Shown here in pieces: positions 35,162-40,120 of a stretch of 40,120 bases of DNA. The notes under the pieces were generated by a model. It saw only the letters and a list, made by a program, of their open reading frames with translations. It had not been told where the DNA came from and did not search any database. The DNA comes from Halioglobus sp. Lineage in GTDB: Bacteria; Pseudomonadota; Gammaproteobacteria; Pseudomonadales; Halieaceae. Positions within the stretch are counted from its first letter, which is position 1. Each line of letters opens with the position of its first letter. Both the position numbers and the translations under genes were made by a program. Location of the stretch: the NCBI GenBank assembly GCA_013214285.1, contig JABSPW010000012.1:1-40120 (forward strand). The letters are read 5' to 3'.

Positions 35162-36163
35162 TTAGGCAGATTGCTCCGCGCGCAGAGGTTTTAGCACGGC
35201 TTCCGTATATAGCGTCAGGCAGTCCCACGCCTTGTCCAGCGGCATGCCGCCAATGAGCGGATGAAGGGCGGCGAAGAAGTCGTTTCGGTGCCTGTGGCGT
35301 TGCTGACATTCCTGTGGTGTGATGATTTCGTAGCGCTTTTCAGCGCGCAGGGCCTCGACTGAATCACTGTCAAATTCCAACGGTCGATTGACGCCTTCCG
35401 TTTTCCAGCTGCTGTACTCCACGACTTCATTGAGGATGTACTGGCCCAACTCCCTCCAGGCCCGGTCGGGATCTTCGTGAATAAAAAGAACCGAAAAATC
35501 CGCTGGCGGTGAATGGGTGAAGCCTTGCTTACCCTGCTTCTTCAGTTGATCGTAGTAGTAGGCTTCCAAGGTCGGGTCAGCTACGGGTGGGGCAAAAGGC
35601 AGACCCAGGCGTGCGGCGCGCCGCGCGGCCGGTTTGCTCATGCCGCCGACGAGGAAAACCGGGTGGGGTCGACTGAAAGGTTTGGGCGTGACATTGACCA
35701 TCTTACCTTTGTACTCGAAGGGACTATCCCCCCAGGCCTTGAGCAGCGTTTCCAACACGTGGTCCATCCACTGGCCGCGCGCGCTAAAGGGTTTATTAGC
35801 TATGTGAAACTCCACTTCCCGGTAACCCATGCCGGCAACAAAGTTAAGCCGTCCCCGGCTCAGCAGATCGATCACGGCGATATCTTCCGCTAGCCGGATC
35901 GGATCGTAAAGAGACACCAGTAAGGCCATGACGCCAATGCTACATTGGTCCGTGCGTCCGGCTATCGCAGCGGCCATGGTCAGAGGCGAGGGGAGCCAGC
36001 CGTTTTCCGCCACATGATGCTCCTCCACATTGACGCTGGAAAAGCCGTTTCTGTCAGCGTACTCTGCCATATCAATGGCGCAGCGATAGCGCAATGCCCG
36101 CTGCTCGGGATCAGCCTCGGCGCCCGTCATATTCAGGCGCAAGTTGGCGCTGATATTCAGCAT
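35162..36163 (-). CDS. LLM class flavin-dependent oxidoreductase (bacterial luciferase-like)
   Basis: A 333-residue TIM-barrel monooxygenase of the luciferase-like family. Visible blocks are FSSVNVEEHHVAENGWLPSP, SIGVMALLVSLYDPIRLAED, IDLLSRGRLNFVAGMGYREV and PVFLVGGMSKPAARRAARLG. These form the flavin/F420-binding barrel. Members oxidise varied lipids or xenobiotics with reduced flavin; the substrate is not readable. It lies nine bases after the D-aminoacylase-type gene on the same strand, so the two form an operon. The start MLNISANLRLNM at 36163 has no better alternative. Confidence 0.92.
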   Translation of the reverse strand: MLNISANLRLNMTGAEADPEQRALRYRCAIDMAEYADRNGFSSVNVEEHHVAENGWLPSPLTMAAAIAGRTDQCSIGVMALLVSLYDPIRLAEDIAVIDLLSRGRLNFVAGMGYREVEFHIANKPFSARGQWMDHVLETLLKAWGDSPFEYKGKMVNVTPKPFSRPHPVFLVGGMSKPAARRAARLGLPFAPPVADPTLEAYYYDQLKKQGKQGFTHSPPADFSVLFIHEDPDRAWRELGQYILNEVVEYSSWKTEGVNRPLEFDSDSVEALRAEKRYEIITPQECQQRHRHRNDFFAALHPLIGGMPLDKAWDCLTLYTEAVLKPLRAEQSA

Positions 36164-36172
36164 TGCCCTGCG

Positions 36173-37909
36173 TCAGGCCAATCCTGGGGGCGCCGGCTGG
36201 CTGCCGCGGATGAGTTTGCCAGGTGCAGCGCCAGTGGGCTTGCCATGCTCCATTATAATCTGCCCACTGACGATGGTGGCGACATACCCCTGGGCTCCCT
36301 GAAACATGCGTCGACCGCCCGCAGGCAAGTCAAAGGTGATGTGTGGCACCTTGAGTTGCAACTGGTCAAAGTCGATCAGATTCAGATCGGCTTTCATGCC
36401 CACCTGCAGGGCCCCCCGATCTTTGAGCCCGACACAGCGCGCCGTATCATAGGTCTGCATCTTCACCACGTCCTCTAGTTTGAGCCGATGCCCTCGTTCG
36501 CGATCGCGCACATAGTAACTTAGCATTTGCGTTGGCACACTGGCGTCACACAATACGCCGCAGTGCGCTCCCGTATCTGCCAGTGAAAGAACAGTATTAT
36601 CTTCCTCCAGCAATGCTACCTGTCTACTCAGGTCGTTCGCGTCATAGCCGAAACAGGGAAAATACACAACGCCCTTGCCGTCGTTTTCCATCATCAGGTC
36701 GTAGCAAAATGCTTGGGGCGAGATGCCAGCGCGTTCGGCGCAGGCGGCAATGCTGTCTTCGGGACCGGGCTCGTAGTTGGGGGGGTCACCCAGGGGATAG
36801 AGCTTGTCATAGCCAGTGATAATCGTATCCATAAAATTGTCATCCAGCACAGGTGGGTTCTCAGCAAGGATTGCAGCGCGCAGCGCCGGTTTTCGGAGTT
36901 CTGCAAGTCGGTCCTCGTGAGACATGATAGAAAGAGGACCATAGTTAGCATGGAAGCTGAAGGGATTGATGGTGCCATCCCAACTCAAAAGGATATTCAC
37001 CGGCCGCGCACCCACGTGGGGGATTAATTGCGCACCATCACGGTTCGCTGTTCGGCAGAAATCCAGCTGTTTCAGAGCCCGATCCCAGTCTTCCTCCTCA
37101 CGAAAGAACAAAACAAAGTTAATCTGGCACTGGTTTTCGATGGAGAGCCTTTTCATCCAGTCCATCTCCTCCTCCCAGTTGTCCCAGTCCGATACAAGGC
37201 CAAAGATACCTTTGCCGATTTCGCCGATGGCTCTACCGATCCCAAGCAGTTCCTGCTCGTCCGCGTACGTGCCAGGCATGGCTTCATTCTCACGTGTGGT
37301 ATGCAATTCTGTGCGGCTAGTTGTAAAGCCCAGAGCGCCCGCTGCAATGCCATCTTTGACCAGCGAGGCCATGTGTTCAATATCCGCTGGCGTCGCCTTT
37401 TCGTTGTGAGTCCCTCGGTCACCCATGACGTAAGTGCGCACGGCACAATGAGGCACTTGTGCGCCGATGTCGATGGCGCGTGGCATCGCCTCTACCGCAT
37501 CCAGGTACTCCGGGAACGACTCCCAGTTCCATTTAACACCCTCATGCAACGCGGAACCGGGTATGTCTTCGACGTCCTCCATAACGGCTATCAGGCGGTC
37601 GTGGGCTGCGTCATTCGGTTCACAGGGTGCGAAACCCACGCCGCAGTTTCCCATCACTAGTGTGGTGATACCGTGATTGGCGGCGGGGCTGCACAGAGGA
37701 TCCCAGGTGGCCTGCCCATCCATGTGGGAATGTACATCGACCCAGCCAGGGGTCAGCAGCTTACCTGCTGCGTCAATCTCCCTCGCGCCACTGAGCACTA
37801 TGGCGCCGATGGCGGCAATTTTTCCATCCTTGATTGCGAGATCACCGGAGAAGGCGGGAGTGCCGGTTCCATCCACTATGGTTGCGTTACGAATTACAAG
37901 ATCGTACAT
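36173..37909 (-). CDS. N-acyl-D-amino-acid deacylase-type amidohydrolase
   Basis: A 578-residue amidohydrolase-3 (COG3653-like) protein. The N-terminal beta-sandwich ([20 protein letters not shown]) leads to the metal motif H60-S-H62-MD ([10 protein letters not shown]). C89 in [11 protein letters not shown] corresponds to the zinc-binding Cys of D-aminoacylases. The C-terminal sandwich closes with [20 protein letters not shown]. It probably hydrolyses an amide or N-acyl bond in the cytoplasm; the D-amino-acid specificity is by family analogy only. It is longer than classical D-aminoacylase (about 480). ATG 37907-37909 with AGGT seven bases upstream is chosen; a frame start at 38011 would add 34 basic residues. 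It is the first gene of an operon with the LLM oxidoreductase. Confidence 0.9.
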   Translation of the reverse strand: MYDLVIRNATIVDGTGTPAFSGDLAIKDGKIAAIGAIVLSGAREIDAAGKLLTPGWVDVHSHMDGQATWDPLCSPAANHGITTLVMGNCGVGFAPCEPNDAAHDRLIAVMEDVEDIPGSALHEGVKWNWESFPEYLDAVEAMPRAIDIGAQVPHCAVRTYVMGDRGTHNEKATPADIEHMASLVKDGIAAGALGFTTSRTELHTTRENEAMPGTYADEQELLGIGRAIGEIGKGIFGLVSDWDNWEEEMDWMKRLSIENQCQINFVLFFREEEDWDRALKQLDFCRTANRDGAQLIPHVGARPVNILLSWDGTINPFSFHANYGPLSIMSHEDRLAELRKPALRAAILAENPPVLDDNFMDTIITGYDKLYPLGDPPNYEPGPEDSIAACAERAGISPQAFCYDLMMENDGKGVVYFPCFGYDANDLSRQVALLEEDNTVLSLADTGAHCGVLCDASVPTQMLSYYVRDRERGHRLKLEDVVKMQTYDTARCVGLKDRGALQVGMKADLNLIDFDQLQLKVPHITFDLPAGGRRMFQGAQGYVATIVSGQIIMEHGKPTGAAPGKLIRGSQPAPPGLA

Positions 37910-38174
37910 GTCAGATACCTGCCGAGAAGTATGTCGTACAGTGTACTGAATCTTGAGCGCAGGGCGAAGCTCATAAGTTCGACGCGCCGTGGCTCGTCCA
38001 ACACGAGACATTCAGGTGTCGAGCTGCTCCGCCTGCGTTATACCTTATCCCAATCGGAATACGGTAGAATCTGGGGCGGGGTGCGCACCGCGTGTCTGGC
38101 AAGAGCGCTAGTCGGGTGGTTGCTGTTCCCGTGGTCTATTTTGGATGCTCAATAATTATTCGGAGATATGCATC

Positions 38175-39272
38175 ATGAGTCTCAATCGCCGTGAATTTAC
38201 CCTGTCGTCTCTTGCGGCTCTCGGAGCGATGACAGTAGGTCCCGCTAATGGGGCCGAGTCTGCCGATAACCGCCGGATCGTGCTGGCCTCCCGGCCTGTG
38301 GGTGCACCAACCGCAGAAAACTTCCGACTCGAGACGGTTTCCATACCGCAGCCGGGTGAGGGTGACGTGTTATTGCAAACCCGTTACCTGTCTCTGGACC
38401 CCTATATGCGTGGGCGTATGAACGCGGGTAAGAGCTATGCAAGCCGTGTGGAACTCGGTGACGTGATGGTCGGAGGCACCGTCAGTGAAGTGCGGGAATC
38501 GCGCAATTCAAATTTCGCGGTAGGCGATCTGGTGAGTGCCTATGCAGGGTGGCAGGATTATGTCGTGTCGGACGGTGAGGGCCTGTTGAAGCTGGATAAG
38601 CGCATCGCACAGCCCTCCTATGCACTGGGCGTGCTGGGTATGCCCGGTCTGACAGCGTATGTGGGATTGCTGGATATAGGTGAACCGAAAGCTGGAGAGA
38701 CCGTCGTGCTTGCGGCTTCTACCGGTGCGGTGGGCTCTGTGGTCGGACAGATTGCGAAGATCAAAGGTTGCCGGGTAGTGGGTATTGCGGGCGCACCAGA
38801 GAAGTGTGAATACGCCGTCGACGTGCTCGGCTATGATGCCTGCATCAGTCACTATGACGATGACTTGGCAGAGCAGCTAGAGGCGGCCTGCCCTGATGGC
38901 GTTGATATCTACTTTGAAAACGTCGGCGGTAGTTCCTGGGAGGCGGTGAGGCCGCTACTCAACAACTTTGCGCGTGTACCCATTTGTGGGCTGATCGCTC
39001 ATTATAATCAGACGGAATTGCCCCCTGGACCGGATCGGGTTTCCCTATTGCAGGGGCTTATTCTGCAGCGCAGCTTGAAATTGCAGGGTTTCATTGTTAG
39101 CAATTATCGTAACCGTATCCCTGCGTTTATCGGTGATATGAGCAAATGGCTGGCCGAGGGAAAGATCATATACCGCGAAGACGTCGTTGAAGGATTACAG
39201 AATGCCCCGGAGGCCTTTCTGGGCCTTTTCACTGGTGCCAATTTTGGCAAACTGGTTGTCAAGGTCAGTTGA
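38175..39272 (+). CDS. Medium-chain NADP-dependent oxidoreductase with Tat-like signal peptide
   Basis: A 365-residue zinc-less medium-chain reductase of the alkenal/prostaglandin reductase (CurA/LTB4 dehydrogenase) type. The catalytic N-terminal fold has YLSLDPYMRGRM. The Rossmann part has AASTGAVGSVVGQIAKIKG and VDIYFENVGG. What is unusual is the N-terminus: MSLNRREFTLSSLAALGAM, then TVGPANGA. This has a twin-arginine RRxF motif, a hydrophobic stretch and an Ala-x-Ala-like end, as in a Tat export signal; homologues normally start at the IVLASRP region. GGAGA at 38162-38166 supports ATG 38175, so the signal is in the translated product. It may reduce alpha,beta-unsaturated carbonyls. It is divergent from the amidohydrolase. 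Confidence 0.88.
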   Translation: MSLNRREFTLSSLAALGAMTVGPANGAESADNRRIVLASRPVGAPTAENFRLETVSIPQPGEGDVLLQTRYLSLDPYMRGRMNAGKSYASRVELGDVMVGGTVSEVRESRNSNFAVGDLVSAYAGWQDYVVSDGEGLLKLDKRIAQPSYALGVLGMPGLTAYVGLLDIGEPKAGETVVLAASTGAVGSVVGQIAKIKGCRVVGIAGAPEKCEYAVDVLGYDACISHYDDDLAEQLEAACPDGVDIYFENVGGSSWEAVRPLLNNFARVPICGLIAHYNQTELPPGPDRVSLLQGLILQRSLKLQGFIVSNYRNRIPAFIGDMSKWLAEGKIIYREDVVEGLQNAPEAFLGLFTGANFGKLVVKVS

Positions 39273-39309
39273 TTCCGATGACCTTTACAAGTTTTGACCG
39301 GACAGTTTC

Positions 39310-40120
39310 ATGATAACGACAATCAAGGTAGGCACCACGCCCTGGTCATGGGCGGGGAGGGGCGCTGCCGATAGTCTATGTCGCCAAGCGGAGCAAGCTG
39401 AGTCCATGGGCTGCCATTCTTTCTGGTTGCCGGAAAATCACTTCGGGGAGCGAGGTGCCATTCCCTCTCCTCTCCTATTACTCGCCGCGGTAGCTGGCCG
39501 CACGCGGCGGATGCGACTTGGTACTACGTCTTACCTTTTGCCGGTTCGTCCTCCCTTGCTTGCCGCTGAAGAGATAGCAGTACTGGACCGACTGAGCGAG
39601 GGTCGTTTGATCCTTGGACTGGGCCGCGGCATCGGTAAGGCAATGTTTACAGCATTCGGTGTAGAACCAGCTGACAAGCGCAAACTGTTCAGCGCTAACC
39701 TTGAGATTATGCGCCGAGCCTGGCGCGGCGAACCGGTTGCGGAAGATGATGCGGGTCGGCAGATCCGATTAGCTCCGTTGCCAGTGCAACAGCCGTCACC
39801 ACCGATCTGGGTGGCAGCCTTTGGCCCATTGGCTTTGCGGCAAGTGGCGCATTTAGGTTTGCCCTACCTGGCCTCGCCTATCGAACCTCTTGCGGTATTG
39901 GAAAAAAACTATTCGCGCTATCGCGAGGAGGCGGCGGCCGAATTGCCAGTTGTGCAGACTGTGCCGGTAATGCGCTCGGTGTTCATTACACAGGATGAGT
40001 CACTTGCCAACTATGTTCGGGCGGCGCTGGATAAATCGGTGCCCTCCCACTTGCGAAAACATGGGGCTGCCGTGGAGGACTGGGCTGTCGTGGGAGACCG
40101 TGCTTACGCCAGAGACAAAT
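39310..40120 (+). CDS. LLM class flavin-dependent oxidoreductase, cut by right edge
   Basis: A frame open from ATG 39310 to the window end (270 codons). It begins MITTIKVGTTPWSWAGRG and has the luciferase-like blocks GCHSFWLPENHFGERGAIPS, LGTTSYLLPVRPPLLAAEEI, LDRLSEGRLILGLGRGIGKA and PPIWVAAFGPLALRQVAHLG. The C-terminus lies outside. It follows the medium-chain reductase by 37 bases on the same strand and is probably co-transcribed. It is distinct from the LLM protein at 35162-36163 and carries the LGLGRG phosphate-binding turn. The ribosome binding site is weak. The substrate is unknown. Confidence 0.88.
   Translation, partial: MITTIKVGTTPWSWAGRGAADSLCRQAEQAESMGCHSFWLPENHFGERGAIPSPLLLLAAVAGRTRRMRLGTTSYLLPVRPPLLAAEEIAVLDRLSEGRLILGLGRGIGKAMFTAFGVEPADKRKLFSANLEIMRRAWRGEPVAEDDAGRQIRLAPLPVQQPSPPIWVAAFGPLALRQVAHLGLPYLASPIEPLAVLEKNYSRYREEAAAELPVVQTVPVMRSVFITQDESLANYVRAALDKSVPSHLRKHGAAVEDWAVVGDRAYARDK

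Noticed and set aside
37910..38011. 34-residue N-terminal extension of the amidohydrolase
   Set aside because: [14 protein letters not shown] is the universal family start and has its own ribosome binding site; the extension is basic and unrelated.

Overview
The window looks like chromosomal DNA of an aerobic, probably marine, gammaproteobacterium, perhaps of the Halieaceae/OM60 type or a relative. The evidence is the nlpD-rpoS, fdxA-mutS and recA-recX blocks, the TIGR03623-type nuclease paired with a UvrD-family helicase, and the many lipid and xenobiotic enzymes: wax ester synthase, sterol desaturase, luciferase-like flavoproteins and a medium-chain reductase. The lineage is inferred from gene content, not from a search.

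Left part (1-8930). A DAHP synthase runs off the left edge (minus strand). Next comes a tightly overlapping plus-strand operon of an AddB-like nuclease, an AddA-like helicase-nuclease and a CobB-type sirtuin. A periplasmic protein and the lytic transglycosylase mltD follow on the minus strand. At about 8925-8931 mltD, missing its 5' end, abuts nlpD, also missing its 5' end, head to head. This is a rearrangement breakpoint or an assembly chimera.

Stress and repair core (8929-26371). The nlpD remnant leads into rpoS and a VOC protein, with fdxA and mutS opposite. Between mutS and recA lie about 10 kb of other genes: nfeD-qmcA, a dinucleotide-binding dehydrogenase coupled to an HExxH membrane protein, a SIMPL protein, a wax ester synthase, a glutathione transferase-like protein and a polytopic membrane protein. 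Two decayed genes, a short-chain dehydrogenase and probably an acyltransferase-3, lie in the gaps. recA has a clear LexA box, and a strong intrinsic terminator separates it from recX.

Accessory part (26473-40120). psiE is followed by a nirB-like flavoprotein pseudogene with three single-base frameshifts. A low-content stretch then carries an orphan minus-strand terminator, which may end a small RNA. Next is the most unusual block: an outer-membrane barrel, an ECF sigma factor, its anti-sigma factor and a convergent secreted subtilase. The subtilase has about thirty consecutive four-residue repeats, each opened by a hydrophobic residue. The right end holds a sterol desaturase-type hydroxylase, an LLM flavoprotein with a D-amino-acid-deacylase-type amidohydrolase, a medium-chain reductase that appears to carry a Tat signal, and an LLM flavoprotein cut by the window edge.

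No rRNA, tRNA, insertion sequence or CRISPR array was recognised.
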